64,000 nt of DNA from Candidatus Blochmannia vicinus (lineage in GTDB: Bacteria; Pseudomonadota; Gammaproteobacteria; Enterobacterales; Enterobacteriaceae): positions 124,001 to 188,000 of the forward strand of contig NZ_CP097763.1 of NCBI RefSeq assembly GCF_023586525.1, in the 5' to 3' direction. The notes beneath the pieces were generated by a model. The model had not been told where the DNA came from, searched no databases, and saw only the letters and a program-made list of their open reading frames with translations. Below, piece after piece: positions 50,866-62,176 of this stretch (position 1 is its first letter; the number at the start of each line of letters is the position of its first letter). The position numbers were made by a program, and so were the translations under genes.

Positions 50866-53148
50866 ATGAATCAAACTCTACTAGTTACTAAACGAAATGG
50901 TCATCTCGAACCTATTAATCTCGACAAAATTCACCGAGTTATCAATTGGGCCGCCAAAGGCCTAAAAAAAGTTTCTGTTTCGCAAGTAGAATTACGTTCT
51001 CACATACAATTTTATAACGAAATAAAAACTTCTGATATTCAAGAAACCATCATAAAATCAGCAGCAGACTTAATTTCTAAAGAAGAACCAGACTACCAAT
51101 ATCTAGCAGCACGCTTAGCAGTATTTAATTTACGTAAAAAAGCTTATGGGCAATTTGAACCACCAACACTTTACAATCATGTATTACGATTAGTAAAAAT
51201 AGGTAAATACGATAAACATTTACTAAACGATTATAATGCGGAAGAATTCGATCAAATGGATACATTTATTGATCATTGGAGAGACATGAATTTTTCATAC
51301 GCTGCTATAAAACAATTAGAGGGAAAATACTTAGTACAAAATAGAGTAACTGGAGAAATCTATGAAAGTGCTCAGTTTTTATATATATTAACTGCAGCTT
51401 GTTTATTTTCTAAATATCCTCAGAAAACTCGCATGAGTTATATCAAACAATTTTACAATGCAATTTCAACTTTCAAAATTTCTTTAGCAACACCTATTAT
51501 GTCTGGAGTACGTACACCTACACGTCAATTTAGCTCCTGTGTATTAATCGAATGTGATGACAGTCTCGATTCTATCAATGCAACATCTAGCGCTATTGTA
51601 AAATACGTTGCGCAGCGCGCTGGAATAGGTATTAATGCTGGACGCATTAGAGCATTAGGTAGTCCAATACGTAACGGAGAAGCATTTCACACTGGATGTA
51701 TTCCATTTTATAAACATTTTCAAACAGCAGTAAAATCATGTTCTCAAGGAGGTGTACGTGGAGGAGCTGCTACATTATTTTATCCTATTTGGCATTTAGA
51801 AATAGAAAATTTACTTGTTTTAAAAAACAATCGTGGAATAGATTCTAATCGAATACGCCATTTAGACTATGGTGTACAAATCAATAAGTTAATGTATCAA
51901 CGACTCATTCAAGGAAAATATATTACACTATTTAGTCCGTCCGATGTCCCCGGATTATATGAAGCTTTTTTTACTAATCAAAATGAATTTGAACGCTTGT
52001 ATAATACATATGAACATAATCACAATATTAGACACCGAAGAATTAAAGCAATAGAACTGTTTTCTTTAATGATGCAAGAAAGAGCTTCTACTGGAAGAAT
52101 TTATATTCAACATACAGATCATTGTAATACTCATAGCCCCTTTAATAGTGCTACTACACCAATTCGTCAATCTAATCTGTGCTTGGAAATAACATTACCA
52201 ACAAAACCGTTAAATAATATTAATGACTATAATGGTGAAATTGCTTTATGTACATTATCTGCTTTCAATCTTGGTAACATTGAAAATCTTGACGACTTAT
52301 CTGAATTATCTACTCTGATAGTACGCGCTCTCGATGCTTTGTTAGATTATCAAAACTATCCGATTCCTGCTGCACAGCGTAGTGCTATAAGAAGACGTTC
52401 TCTAGGAATTGGGGTAATTAATTATGCTTATTATCTAGCTAAACATGGAGTACGTTATTCAGACGGTAGTGCTAATAAACTAACACATCGTACTTTTGAA
52501 GCTATTCAATATTATTTATTAAAAGCTTCTAACAATTTAGCCAAAGAAAAAGGATCTTGTGAGTGGTTTAATGATACTTCATACGCTAAAGGTATACTGC
52601 CTATTGATACATATAAAAAGGACCTCAATTTTTTTATCAATGAACCATTACATTATAACTGGGAAGAGTTACGCGCTAAAATCAGACAATATGGATTACG
52701 AAATTCTACATTATCTGCGCTAATGCCATCAGAAACTTCGTCACAAATTTCCAATGCTACTAATGGAATAGAACCTCCTAGAGGTTACATTAGCATAAAA
52801 ACTTCAAAAGACGGAGTTTTGCGACAAGTAGTACCTGAATCTATTAGGCTAGAATCTGCTTATGAATTATTATGGCAAATGCCAAATAATCGAGGATATC
52901 TGCAATTAATAGGAATTATGCAAAAATTTATCGACCAATCCATTTCAACTAATACTAACTACGATCCATCTCGTTTCCCGGGATCAAAAGTACCCATGAA
53001 ACAACTACTTGCGGATCTATTATATGCATATAGACTTGGTATTAAAACATTATACTATCATAACACTCGTGATGGCGCTAAAGATACGCACAAATTAATA
53101 TCACATAATCAATCCAATATATGTACTAGTGATGCTTGTGTAATTTAA
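50866..53148 (+). CDS. nrdA: Ribonucleoside-diphosphate reductase 1 subunit alpha
   Basis: Class Ia reductase large subunit, aerobic dNTP supply. It has 760 residues (E. coli 761). It has an N-terminal ATP-cone ([20 protein letters not shown]), the active-site Cys in [16 protein letters not shown] with Cys and Glu, the second Cys in [10 protein letters not shown], and the C-terminal redox pair CTSDAC two residues before the end. All are intact. First of nrdA-nrdB-yfaE. Confidence 0.98.
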   Translation: MNQTLLVTKRNGHLEPINLDKIHRVINWAAKGLKKVSVSQVELRSHIQFYNEIKTSDIQETIIKSAADLISKEEPDYQYLAARLAVFNLRKKAYGQFEPPTLYNHVLRLVKIGKYDKHLLNDYNAEEFDQMDTFIDHWRDMNFSYAAIKQLEGKYLVQNRVTGEIYESAQFLYILTAACLFSKYPQKTRMSYIKQFYNAISTFKISLATPIMSGVRTPTRQFSSCVLIECDDSLDSINATSSAIVKYVAQRAGIGINAGRIRALGSPIRNGEAFHTGCIPFYKHFQTAVKSCSQGGVRGGAATLFYPIWHLEIENLLVLKNNRGIDSNRIRHLDYGVQINKLMYQRLIQGKYITLFSPSDVPGLYEAFFTNQNEFERLYNTYEHNHNIRHRRIKAIELFSLMMQERASTGRIYIQHTDHCNTHSPFNSATTPIRQSNLCLEITLPTKPLNNINDYNGEIALCTLSAFNLGNIENLDDLSELSTLIVRALDALLDYQNYPIPAAQRSAIRRRSLGIGVINYAYYLAKHGVRYSDGSANKLTHRTFEAIQYYLLKASNNLAKEKGSCEWFNDTSYAKGILPIDTYKKDLNFFINEPLHYNWEELRAKIRQYGLRNSTLSALMPSETSSQISNATNGIEPPRGYISIKTSKDGVLRQVVPESIRLESAYELLWQMPNNRGYLQLIGIMQKFIDQSISTNTNYDPSRFPGSKVPMKQLLADLLYAYRLGIKTLYYHNTRDGAKDTHKLISHNQSNICTSDACVI

Positions 53149-53215
53149 AAATACAGTTACTATTATCTATAATCTAAATTATATATTTATGTTTCGTTTT
53201 AATATAGGAATAAAA

Positions 53216-54346
53216 ATGACTTATACAACTTTCTCTCAAAAAAAAAATAATCAACTACTCGAACCAATGTTTTTGGGACAACCAGTGAATATTGCTCGAT
53301 TTGACCAACAAAAACATTCTATTTTTGAAAAACTAATCGAAAAACAACTTTCTTTCTTTTGGCGCCCAGAAGAAATAGATATCTCCAAAGATCGAATAGA
53401 TTTTCAATCATTACCAGAACACGAAAAACACATTTTTATTAGCAATTTAAAATATCAAACATTATTAGACTCTATTCAAGGACGTAGCCCCAATATAGCT
53501 CTATTACCATTAATTTCGATACCAGAACTAGAGACTTGGGTAGAAACTTGGTCATTTTTTGAAACTATCCACTCTCGTTCTTATACTCATATTATTCGTA
53601 ATATTGTTAATCATCCGTCCTTAATATTCGATGATATTATTAGTAACAAAGAAATTTTAAAACGTGCTAAGGATATTGCAATATACTATGATAATTTAAT
53701 TGAATTAACCAGTTATTATCATATTTTAGGAACTGGAATCCATCATATTAATAATAAAACTGTCACAGTAAACTTACATGAACTCAAAAAAAAACTATAT
53801 TTATGTCTAATTAGCGTTAACGTTTTAGAAGCTATTCGCTTTTATGTAAGTTTCGCTTGCTCTTTTGCATTTGCTGAAAGAAAACTTATGGAAGGAAATG
53901 CAAAAATTATACGATTTATAGCCCGTGATGAGGCCTTACATTTAAACTCTACCCAACATATCCTTAATCTAATGCGTTATAGATTAGATGATCCAGAAAT
54001 GGCTGACATCAGCGCGGAATGCCAAGAAGAAAGTTACGCACTGTTCTTAATGGCTGCAGAACAAGAAAAAAATTGGGCTAAATATTTATTCAAAGATGGT
54101 TCTATGATAGGTTTAAATGAAGATATACTTTGTCAATACATTGAATACGTTACCAACATGCGTATGCAAGCAATCGGACTGAACATGCCCTTTAATACTA
54201 AATCTAATCCAATACCCTGGATTAATTCTTGGCTATCATCGGACAATGTACAAGTAGCACCTCAAGAAGTAGAAGCTAGTTCTTATCTAGTAGGACAAAT
54301 AGATGCCAATATTAAGGATGATGAATTTAATGATTTTCAACTGTAA
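53216..54346 (+). CDS. nrdB: Ribonucleoside-diphosphate reductase 1 subunit beta
   Basis: Small subunit with the diferric-tyrosyl radical. I start at ATG 53216 (376 residues, MTYTTFSQ as in E. coli) because AGGAA lies 5 nt upstream; an ATG at 53189 adds nine unaligned residues. The radical Tyr in [11 protein letters not shown] and iron ligands in ETIHSR and RDEALH are intact. A run of ten A (53238-53247) is kept in frame. The 3' end is next to yfaE. Confidence 0.97.
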   Translation: MTYTTFSQKKNNQLLEPMFLGQPVNIARFDQQKHSIFEKLIEKQLSFFWRPEEIDISKDRIDFQSLPEHEKHIFISNLKYQTLLDSIQGRSPNIALLPLISIPELETWVETWSFFETIHSRSYTHIIRNIVNHPSLIFDDIISNKEILKRAKDIAIYYDNLIELTSYYHILGTGIHHINNKTVTVNLHELKKKLYLCLISVNVLEAIRFYVSFACSFAFAERKLMEGNAKIIRFIARDEALHLNSTQHILNLMRYRLDDPEMADISAECQEESYALFLMAAEQEKNWAKYLFKDGSMIGLNEDILCQYIEYVTNMRMQAIGLNMPFNTKSNPIPWINSWLSSDNVQVAPQEVEASSYLVGQIDANIKDDEFNDFQL

Positions 54347-54377
54347 AATATTTATTTTTTCAAAAAAATATCTAAAT

Positions 54378-54611
54378 ATGCAATTTTATCATAACAATAA
54401 AAATTATCGTTCTTTATTAGAAGCGCTGGAAATACACCGTATACCACTACTAAATTATCAATGCCGATCAGGTTATTGCGGAAGTTGCCGCGCCTTATTA
54501 ATCAAAGGAAAAGTACAATATCATAAAGAACCTTTAGGTTATACTAGTTCCAATGAGATCCTGACCTGCTGTTGTGTCCCTATAGAACACATTATATTAA
54601 AATTGTTGTAA
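54378..54611 (+). CDS. yfaE: 2Fe-2S ferredoxin-like protein YfaE
   Basis: Small ferredoxin that maintains the NrdB diferric-tyrosyl cofactor in E. coli (84 residues). The cluster motif C-x4-C-x2-C (CRSGYCGSC) and a downstream Cys in LTCCC are present, with SLLEALE as in the orthologue. The start is uncertain: ATG 54378 gives 77 residues and a compact ferredoxin; ATG 54330 inside nrdB would give 93. Neither has a good Shine-Dalgarno. Third gene of the nrd operon and convergent with nuoN. Confidence 0.85.
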   Translation: MQFYHNNKNYRSLLEALEIHRIPLLNYQCRSGYCGSCRALLIKGKVQYHKEPLGYTSSNEILTCCCVPIEHIILKLL

Positions 54612-54711
54612 CACATTTTTAGTCATGTTCTCATTAAAATGTATTCATTCAAAAATTCATTTGTTAAATTATTCATATTATGTGTTAAGATTTACAATCA
54701 TCTTTTGTTGT

Positions 54712-56202
54712 TTAAAATAATCCGATTGCATCACCTAAATGCATTACATGGATTAAATAAATTATGGGTTGCGGATATAGCCCTAAAAACAATATAAAAA
54801 AAGATACAATAATTACTAATATTCCATTTGGAGTAATAATCCAACTAGACGCAGAACTAGAATTAATACCTACACAATTTCTAATAGGATTAAGGTATAA
54901 ATTTATTATAATTCTTAAATAATAAATTATACTAATCACGCTGCTCATTGCTATAAAAATAGTAAGCCACCATAATTGACTGTTCATGCCCAACACAAAT
55001 AAATAAAATTTACCAATAAAACCTAACGTCATTGGTATACCTGCTAAAGATAATATCATAATTGTAAATAATATCGATAAAATCGGTTGGCGCCAAAAAA
55101 GACCACGATATGTAAACAATACATCTGTATACGCATCAGCACAAAAAACTGATATGATAGAAATAACACCAAATACTCCTATATTAGCAAGCAAATAACT
55201 TATTAGATAAATACTAATGGCTTCTAAAGCCATGGAATTAGTTTGTAATGCTGCAATTACACCGATTAATGTATAACCTATATGTGCAATCGAAGAATAA
55301 GCTAAAACCCGCTTAAGATTATTTTGTTTAATGGCCATTAAATTTCCAAATAACGTTGAACAGCATGCTGTTCCTGATAAAAATATATAAAATATCTTAT
55401 TATACTGATCAGGAAAAACCATAAACAATCGTATCAAAACTGATATAATAGCTATTTTACTACTAGTTGTTAGATATAGAGACACTGAAGATGGGGCCCC
55501 TTGATATACGTCAGGAGTCCATAAATGAAATGGAACTAATGATAATTTAAATCCAAATCCAATCATCACCATGCCCAATCCTATAATTAACAACAATATA
55601 GACTGATGCGACATAATGAGGTGTAATGCGCTAATAATACTAGTAAAAGATAAACAACCAGTTACAGCATATATTAGCGCTATACCAAACAATATAAACG
55701 ATGAAGATATCCCGGATAATATAATATATTTAATACTTGCTTCTAAAGAAAATTTTTTAAAGAAAGAATAACCTATCAACCCAAACAACGGCAACGAAAT
55801 TAATTCTATTCCTAAAAATAATATACCTAAATTATTTGTACTCGCTAATAGAATCCCGCCAATACTAGAAATAAGTAACAACAAATAAAATTCATCCCGG
55901 TTACTTGGATAGCTCAATAACCAATTATAAGCTAATATAGCGCTTGCTAAACTAGAAGCCAATACCAATATTATATATAATGTAGCGAAATTATCGATAC
56001 ATATTGATTGAAAAATATTTTGAATACCTTGATGCCGTACTATTCCAAGTGACCCCATCGCTGTACTCAATCCAAATATTGTCAATAAAGCATGTAAAAA
56101 TAAATTACGCCGATACGCAATAGATAACAAAATAATGACTGTTGTCATTCCAATAATTAGTACAGGCAGTAATGAAATTATTTGTATCCAAGTTATTACC
56201 AT
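54712..56202 (-). CDS. nuoN: NADH-quinone oxidoreductase subunit N
   Basis: Antiporter-like proton-pumping membrane subunit of complex I. It has 496 residues (E. coli 485), with about 14 hydrophobic helices. [35 protein letters not shown] with the conserved pump-channel Lys, and [14 protein letters not shown] are retained. Last gene of the nuo operon, 22 bp after nuoM. It carries no frameshift. Confidence 0.97.
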   Translation of the reverse strand: MVITWIQIISLLPVLIIGMTTVIILLSIAYRRNLFLHALLTIFGLSTAMGSLGIVRHQGIQNIFQSICIDNFATLYIILVLASSLASAILAYNWLLSYPSNRDEFYLLLLISSIGGILLASTNNLGILFLGIELISLPLFGLIGYSFFKKFSLEASIKYIILSGISSSFILFGIALIYAVTGCLSFTSIISALHLIMSHQSILLLIIGLGMVMIGFGFKLSLVPFHLWTPDVYQGAPSSVSLYLTTSSKIAIISVLIRLFMVFPDQYNKIFYIFLSGTACCSTLFGNLMAIKQNNLKRVLAYSSIAHIGYTLIGVIAALQTNSMALEAISIYLISYLLANIGVFGVISIISVFCADAYTDVLFTYRGLFWRQPILSILFTIMILSLAGIPMTLGFIGKFYLFVLGMNSQLWWLTIFIAMSSVISIIYYLRIIINLYLNPIRNCVGINSSSASSWIITPNGILVIIVSFFILFLGLYPQPIIYLIHVMHLGDAIGLF

Positions 56203-56224
56203 TCAGAATTAATGCCCTATTATG

Positions 56225-57778
56225 TTACAATGTGATTATGTTTGAATAATTATATTCTTTTAACCAAACATCAATACTTTGCATAGTTATGCGCGAAGTA
56301 TCCAAAATATATTGCGGGAAAAACCCAAGTAAAAAAATACACAATAATAATATTATAATGATAGACTTTTCTCGTAATGTCATATTCGTTAACAACTTAC
56401 TTCTACTATCAATAGAAATTAATGTTGGACCATAATACATACGTTGTATCAAAATAAGAGAATAAATTGATGAAAATATTATCCCAAAACAAGCTAGTAT
56501 TGTAATTATAGGAGCTGCTTTAAAATTACCAAATAAAATAGCTACTTCTCCGATAAAATTTCCAGTTCCTGGTAATCCTAATGTTGCTACCGAAAAACAT
56601 AAAGAAAATGCAGGAATTAAATACGAACGACTCCATAGCCCTCCCATTAAACGCATATCTCTAGTATTTATTCGTTCATATAACTGACCAAAAAGTATAA
56701 ACATTCCAGCAGCCGACAAACTATGAGAAATCATTTGTACAACAGCTCCTTGATATGATAAAGGAACACCACTATAAATCGCAATTAATACAAATCCCAT
56801 GTGAGATATACTAGCGTATGCAATTAAACGCTTAACATCAGTTTGTGCAAATGCCATAAAAGCTCCATAAAAAATATTTAATAAGCCTAAACACATAGCA
56901 ATCGAAGCAAAAGATTTAGAAGCACAAGGAAATAACGGCAAAATAAATCGGAAAAATCCATAAGCTGCTGTTTTTAATAAAATTCCTGCCAAATCTACTG
57001 ACCCAGCAGTAGGAGCTTGACTATGAACATCTGGTAACCATGCATGAAACGGAACGATTGGCATTTTTACTGCAAAAGCAAAAAAAAATCCTAACATAAT
57101 CAAGTATTCCATGTTCGATGATAACATCGTATTCAATAAATCTTGATAACTAAAAGACCACACTCCATTTATATTATAATTTATAGAAACAAGAGTAATA
57201 ATAGAAATCAACATTAATAACCCACTAAATTGAGTATAAACAAAAAATTTAGTAGCAGTATTAATCCGATCACTTCTGTTTACTTCTTTATGTCCCCATA
57301 AAGATATTAAAAAATACATTGGAACAAGCATTATTTCCCAGAAAAAAAAGAATAAAAACATATCAATTGACAAAAAAACACCGATAACTCCACTTAAAAT
57401 CCATAATAAATTGAGATAAAAAAGACCTTGATAACGATTAATTTCACACCAAGAACACAACACTGCCATACATCCTAAAAATCCGGATAATGTCACCATT
57501 AACAAAGAAAATCCATCTAACGCTAAATGAAAATTAATCCCGAATCTTGGAATCCAAGGATATATATATTCTAATTCCCATTGAGGAAATACATACCCTG
57601 TTGAATATACATTCAATACATTATTAAACTTATTTTTCCATATAAACAAAGTAATAAAAAATGTTGTACCTATTCCAGATAAAGCAACCCAACGAGGCAT
57701 CCAATACCCAATACGTTCTGATTGCCAACATAACAATCCAAAAGAAAAAGGGATAAATATTAAGATAAGTAATAACAT
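56225..57778 (-). CDS. nuoM: NADH-quinone oxidoreductase subunit M
   Basis: Second antiporter-like proton-pumping subunit of complex I. It has 517 residues (E. coli 509). FFFFWEIMLVPMYFLISLWG contains the essential Glu; KMPIVPFHAWLPDVHSQAPT holds the channel Lys. Multiple transmembrane helices. It lies 82 bp after nuoL. Confidence 0.97.
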   Translation of the reverse strand: MLLLILIFIPFSFGLLCWQSERIGYWMPRWVALSGIGTTFFITLFIWKNKFNNVLNVYSTGYVFPQWELEYIYPWIPRFGINFHLALDGFSLLMVTLSGFLGCMAVLCSWCEINRYQGLFYLNLLWILSGVIGVFLSIDMFLFFFFWEIMLVPMYFLISLWGHKEVNRSDRINTATKFFVYTQFSGLLMLISIITLVSINYNINGVWSFSYQDLLNTMLSSNMEYLIMLGFFFAFAVKMPIVPFHAWLPDVHSQAPTAGSVDLAGILLKTAAYGFFRFILPLFPCASKSFASIAMCLGLLNIFYGAFMAFAQTDVKRLIAYASISHMGFVLIAIYSGVPLSYQGAVVQMISHSLSAAGMFILFGQLYERINTRDMRLMGGLWSRSYLIPAFSLCFSVATLGLPGTGNFIGEVAILFGNFKAAPIITILACFGIIFSSIYSLILIQRMYYGPTLISIDSRSKLLTNMTLREKSIIIILLLCIFLLGFFPQYILDTSRITMQSIDVWLKEYNYSNIITL

Positions 57779-57860
57779 ACTATTTTATTTTTCTCGCTGA
57801 AACACACATTCTAACATTTATTTTGTATTCATATACATCCAAATAGTATATTGGACTAAC

Positions 57861-59750
57861 TTACATATGATTATAAGTTAAAATCATAATAAGTATAATC
57901 ACTGCTCCTATATTCATTGACACTATATACCAATTTAGTTTTCCATTTTCACTTAATATCAAACCACTCTTAAGCCAACATAATAATGATGTGAAAATAT
58001 TTATGATTATATTAATTGGATCAGAATAGGATAATTTTTTTGTTATAAACAAATATGGTTTTACAAATAGTAATTTATACAACCAATCAAACCCCCATCC
58101 ATAGTAACATAACAATATTATATATCGCTCTACTATTTCAGGTAAACGAGGTCTAATAATCTGTCTTTCAATGCTATTTAAAGAATCCAGCCAAAAAATA
58201 GAAGCAAACCAAATACCAAAAATCACTAAAAACCCAGACGCTATTTCAAAATATACTTGGCTATAATTACATATCATATTGGTATCAGTACCAACGATAT
58301 CTACTGATAAAGGTAATTTTATCCATCCCCCAATGAACGTAGATAATAACAACAACACAACTAGAGGAAAATTTTGAGTAAATTTATTACATATGCGTGG
58401 CTCTATTTTATTAGAACCATGAAACACAATAAAAATCATACGAAACGTATAGATAGGTGTCAAAAATATTCCTATTAATCCTGAAAACAGGAAAAAATAA
58501 TCATGATTAATCAAGGTTTTTAACATAATTAATTCTTTCGAATAAAATCCAGCAGTAATTATAGGAACTCCAGATAAAGACGCGCCGCCTATTAAAAAAC
58601 ATACATAAATGAAAGGTATAGATTTATATAACCCTCCCATTTTAAAAATATTTTGTTCATATCTGCAAGCATAAATTAATGATCCTGCCGCTAAAAATAA
58701 CAATGCTTTAAAAAAAGCATGCGTTACTACATGAAACATAGCAGCTCCCCAATGACGTCCTCCTAAAGCTAAAAACATGTATCCTATTTGACTAATAGTA
58801 GAATATGCTAAAATTTTTTTAATATTGCTTTGTAATAACGCGGAACAACCAAATAACACTATAGTCAATGAACCGATAACACCAGTCAAATATAAAATAT
58901 TTGGAGTCATTAAAAAAAAATTATTCATACGAATTACTAAATATACACCAGAAGTAACCATAGTAGCTGCATGGATTAATGCCGACACCGGAGTTGGTCC
59001 AACCATAGCGCTTGTTAACCAAGTTTGTAAAGGTAACTGAGCTGATTTTCCTATTGCTCCGATGAGTAACATAAAAGATATCCATGTAGTATCACTAAAA
59101 AAATGATATGATGAAGAATATTTGAGTTCTAATGCTAATAGTCTACTAACACTTAAAGTTTGATATTGATCAAAAATCATAAATAGTGCGAATATCAAAC
59201 ATATATCTCCAAAGCGTGTTATAATAATCGTTTTTAGCGCTGCCATTCCGTTCCTAAAATCAAAATAATAAAACCCAACTAATAAATAACTACACAAACC
59301 TACGCCTTCCCATCCAAAATACATCAACAATAAATTATCTGATAATACTAAAAGAATCATATTCGCCATAAATAAATTAGTATAAGCAAAAAAACGAGAA
59401 TAACCTTCACATCCACTCATATACCAAGCAGCATATAAATGAATAATAAATCCAACTCCAGTTATTAATGATAACATTATTAAGGATAATCCATCTAACC
59501 TAAGTGCTACAGCAATACATAAATCGTTAATAGAAAACCATGTCCACAGATCCTGTACAAACACAAAAGTCATGTCATTACCAACATTACAATAAAGATT
59601 AAATATTATACATATAGTAGTCAATAGAGATAAACTTACCGTACCTACTCCTATTATAGCAGAAATATTTTCAGACCATCTTCCTTGAGAAATAGCTAAT
59701 ATAGTAAATCCTAAAAACGGAAACAATATAGTTAAAAAAAGTAGATTCAT
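57861..59750 (-). CDS. nuoL: NADH-quinone oxidoreductase subunit L
   Basis: Largest, distal antiporter-like subunit, with a C-terminal amphipathic lateral helix region and a last transmembrane anchor. It has 629 residues (E. coli 613). [18 protein letters not shown] (essential Glu), [27 protein letters not shown] and [11 protein letters not shown] are the family blocks. The start overlaps the nuoK stop by 4 bp (ATGA). Confidence 0.97.
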   Translation of the reverse strand: MNLLFLTILFPFLGFTILAISQGRWSENISAIIGVGTVSLSLLTTICIIFNLYCNVGNDMTFVFVQDLWTWFSINDLCIAVALRLDGLSLIMLSLITGVGFIIHLYAAWYMSGCEGYSRFFAYTNLFMANMILLVLSDNLLLMYFGWEGVGLCSYLLVGFYYFDFRNGMAALKTIIITRFGDICLIFALFMIFDQYQTLSVSRLLALELKYSSSYHFFSDTTWISFMLLIGAIGKSAQLPLQTWLTSAMVGPTPVSALIHAATMVTSGVYLVIRMNNFFLMTPNILYLTGVIGSLTIVLFGCSALLQSNIKKILAYSTISQIGYMFLALGGRHWGAAMFHVVTHAFFKALLFLAAGSLIYACRYEQNIFKMGGLYKSIPFIYVCFLIGGASLSGVPIITAGFYSKELIMLKTLINHDYFFLFSGLIGIFLTPIYTFRMIFIVFHGSNKIEPRICNKFTQNFPLVVLLLLSTFIGGWIKLPLSVDIVGTDTNMICNYSQVYFEIASGFLVIFGIWFASIFWLDSLNSIERQIIRPRLPEIVERYIILLCYYGWGFDWLYKLLFVKPYLFITKKLSYSDPINIIINIFTSLLCWLKSGLILSENGKLNWYIVSMNIGAVIILIMILTYNHM

Positions 59751-60049
59751 CCACGCATCCCACTAATTTTATCAATCTGCAATGTGTGATAACGACGATA
59801 TAGTTGAAGTAGCAAAGCTAAAGAAATTGCAGCTTCAGATGCAGCTAAAGTAATTACTAATATATATATAACTTGACCATCTGATTGCCCTAAATATGAT
59901 CCTACAACTACAAAAGCTGAAGCAGCTGCATTCATCATAATTTCTAGCCCTAATAATATAAATAACATATTACGTCTTATTATTAGACCCACTAATCCTA
60001 ATACGAATAAAATTATAGATAAACTAAGACCGTGCGATAAAGGAATCAT
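59747..60049 (-). CDS. nuoK: NADH-quinone oxidoreductase subunit K
   Basis: Three-helix membrane subunit, 100 residues, the same as E. coli. Membrane Glu residues in LGLEIMMNA and [11 protein letters not shown], needed for proton transfer, are intact. It overlaps nuoL and lies 5 bp after nuoJ. Confidence 0.97.
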   Translation of the reverse strand: MIPLSHGLSLSIILFVLGLVGLIIRRNMLFILLGLEIMMNAAASAFVVVGSYLGQSDGQVIYILVITLAASEAAISLALLLQLYRRYHTLQIDKISGMRG

Positions 60050-60054
60050 ATTCT

Positions 60055-60597
60055 CTATTCTTTCGACTGATCAGAAACAATATAATTATCAGATAATTTA
60101 TGATCTCGTGATAAATGAAACACAGAGATTAATGCGCTTAATAATAAAAATGATGCCAACTCTACCATCAATAGATATGACCCAAATAACGAAATTCCAA
60201 TTTGTTTGGAGTCTATCATTGGTCTATTTATATTGATGAAACAATCTTTCAACCCAAAAGAAACATACAATAAAATAATAAGCAAAATACTTGTCAATAG
60301 CATAGCGCCACAGCTTAATATAGGACTTAAAAATCTACTTTTTTTTTGTGCTCTAAATGTGATAGTTCTTGCATTAAGCATCATTATTACAAATACAAAT
60401 AAAATCATGATAGCTCCGGCATAAATAATAACTTCTACAGCGCCGGCAAAAGGAGCTCCTAAAGAAAAAAAATTGCACGATAAAGATATAAATGAAACTA
60501 TTAAATATAGCAAAGCATGTACTGGGTGATAATGCACAATTACGCACACTGTAGATATTATTGCTATAACACCAGAAACATAAAATAAAGCTGTCAT
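60055..60597 (-). CDS. nuoJ: NADH-quinone oxidoreductase subunit J
   Basis: Five-helix membrane subunit, 180 residues (E. coli 184). The conserved helix [23 protein letters not shown] with its pi-bulge region is present. GAGGG precedes ATG 60597. Confidence 0.96.
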   Translation of the reverse strand: MTALFYVSGVIAIISTVCVIVHYHPVHALLYLIVSFISLSCNFFSLGAPFAGAVEVIIYAGAIMILFVFVIMMLNARTITFRAQKKSRFLSPILSCGAMLLTSILLIILLYVSFGLKDCFININRPMIDSKQIGISLFGSYLLMVELASFLLLSALISVFHLSRDHKLSDNYIVSDQSKE

Positions 60598-60635
60598 AAT
60601 ACATCCCTCTTAATTACCCCTTCTTAACTTCAAGA

Positions 60636-61178
60636 TTAAGGCAATATATTTTTAACGCTTATAGGCTGCATTTCTTTTTTTGCATCTCCCTTTTTTTTAT
60701 CCAATATTTCTTTACCAGAAAATCGATAAAAATCATATTCTGAGTATTTACCAGGACCTGATATTAATAAATCAGATTTTTCGTACACTAAATCACGCCT
60801 TTTAAAATCACTCATTTCAAAGTCTGAAGTTAACTGAATAGCTGCAGTTGGACACGCCTCTTCGCACATACCACAAAAAATACACCTAGAAAAATTAATC
60901 CTAAAAAACTCTGGATACCATCGTCCATCCACAGATTCTCCTTTTTTTAAAGAAATACATCCTACTGGACAAGCTACAGCGCATAAATTACAAGCTACAC
61001 ACCGTTCTTGACCTGAAGAATTTCGAGTTAATACAATACGACCACGATATCTATGTGATGGAATATACGGAACATCAGGATACAGCTGAGTTTCACGTTT
61101 ACTGAATGCCCGCATTCCTATCATCCAGACACTACGCAATATAGAACTGATATCTGTAAAAATCTTGCTCAACTTCAT
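60636..61178 (-). CDS. nuoI: NADH-quinone oxidoreductase subunit I
   Basis: Peripheral-arm ferredoxin-like subunit carrying clusters N6a and N6b. It has 180 residues, the same as E. coli. The two 4Fe-4S motifs [12 protein letters not shown] and [12 protein letters not shown] are intact. The C-terminal [13 protein letters not shown] is conserved. It lies 23 bp after nuoH. Confidence 0.98.
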   Translation of the reverse strand: MKLSKIFTDISSILRSVWMIGMRAFSKRETQLYPDVPYIPSHRYRGRIVLTRNSSGQERCVACNLCAVACPVGCISLKKGESVDGRWYPEFFRINFSRCIFCGMCEEACPTAAIQLTSDFEMSDFKRRDLVYEKSDLLISGPGKYSEYDFYRFSGKEILDKKKGDAKKEMQPISVKNILP

Positions 61179-61201
61179 TATATTTAACCCATATAAATAA
61201 T

Positions 61202-62176
61202 CTATAATAAAATAATAACAGCAGTACTTAATAAATTAAACAACGTAACAGGTAAAAGAAACTTCCAACCTATTAACATCACTTGATCATAGCGTGGACG
61301 AGGTAATGCCGCGCGAATTAATACAAATATAATCAAAAATAAAAAAGTTTTACCGACAAACCAGATAATAGGAGGAAACCAAGGTCCTTTCCAACCCCCA
61401 AAAAATAGCGTTACAATAAACGATGAAATTACAATCATGTTGATGTATTCAGAAATAAAAAACATACTAAATTTAATGCCAGAATACTCAATATGATAAC
61501 CAGCAGCTAACTCTTGCTCTGATTCTGGTTGATCAAATGGATGCCTATGACACAAAGCTATTCCTGCTAAAAAGAAAGTAACAAATCCTAAAAATTGAGG
61601 AATTATATTCCATAAATATACTTGATCCTCAACTATATTTTTTAAATTAAATGATCCAGATTTAGCAACTACACCCATGACAGATAATCCTAAAAATACC
61701 TCATAACTAAGAGTTTGTGCTGCAGCACGCACAGATCCAATTAAAGAATACTTATTATTACTCGCCCAACCTGCAAGTAATACCGAATAAACCATTAATC
61801 CTGACATCATAAGAAAAAATAATACGCCAATATTACAATCTAATATTACCCATGTAGGAGTAAATGGGATAATTAATGCACTCATTAGTGAGAAAATGAA
61901 AGCTATTACTGGAGCTAAAATAAATATAACACGATCAGAAAATGGAGGGACCCAATCTTCTTTAAACATAATTTTAATTAAATCAGCCCATAACTGCAAT
62001 AATCCATTCCAACCTACTCGATTAGGACCATAGCGATTTTGAAATAATGCTAACAGTCTGCGCTCTAAAAAACTCATATACGCGCCACAAGCAACTATCG
62101 CTAACAAAATAATTATGGCACGAAGAATAGCAGAACACCAATGTAGTGTAATAATTTCTGACGAACAACAAATCAT
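61202..62176 (-). CDS. nuoH: NADH-quinone oxidoreductase subunit H
   Basis: Membrane subunit forming the quinone-binding cavity. It has 324 residues (E. coli 325). [40 protein letters not shown] and [11 protein letters not shown] are the diagnostic loops. ATG 62176 overlaps the nuoG stop (ATGA), with AAGGAG inside nuoG. Confidence 0.98.
   Translation of the reverse strand: MICCSSEIITLHWCSAILRAIIILLAIVACGAYMSFLERRLLALFQNRYGPNRVGWNGLLQLWADLIKIMFKEDWVPPFSDRVIFILAPVIAFIFSLMSALIIPFTPTWVILDCNIGVLFFLMMSGLMVYSVLLAGWASNNKYSLIGSVRAAAQTLSYEVFLGLSVMGVVAKSGSFNLKNIVEDQVYLWNIIPQFLGFVTFFLAGIALCHRHPFDQPESEQELAAGYHIEYSGIKFSMFFISEYINMIVISSFIVTLFFGGWKGPWFPPIIWFVGKTFLFLIIFVLIRAALPRPRYDQVMLIGWKFLLPVTLFNLLSTAVIILL

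Noticed and set aside
60374-60604. 76-codon frame rich in Cys, Phe and Tyr overlapping nuoJ
   Set aside because: It is nuoJ read in another frame; nuoJ itself matches its family over its whole length.
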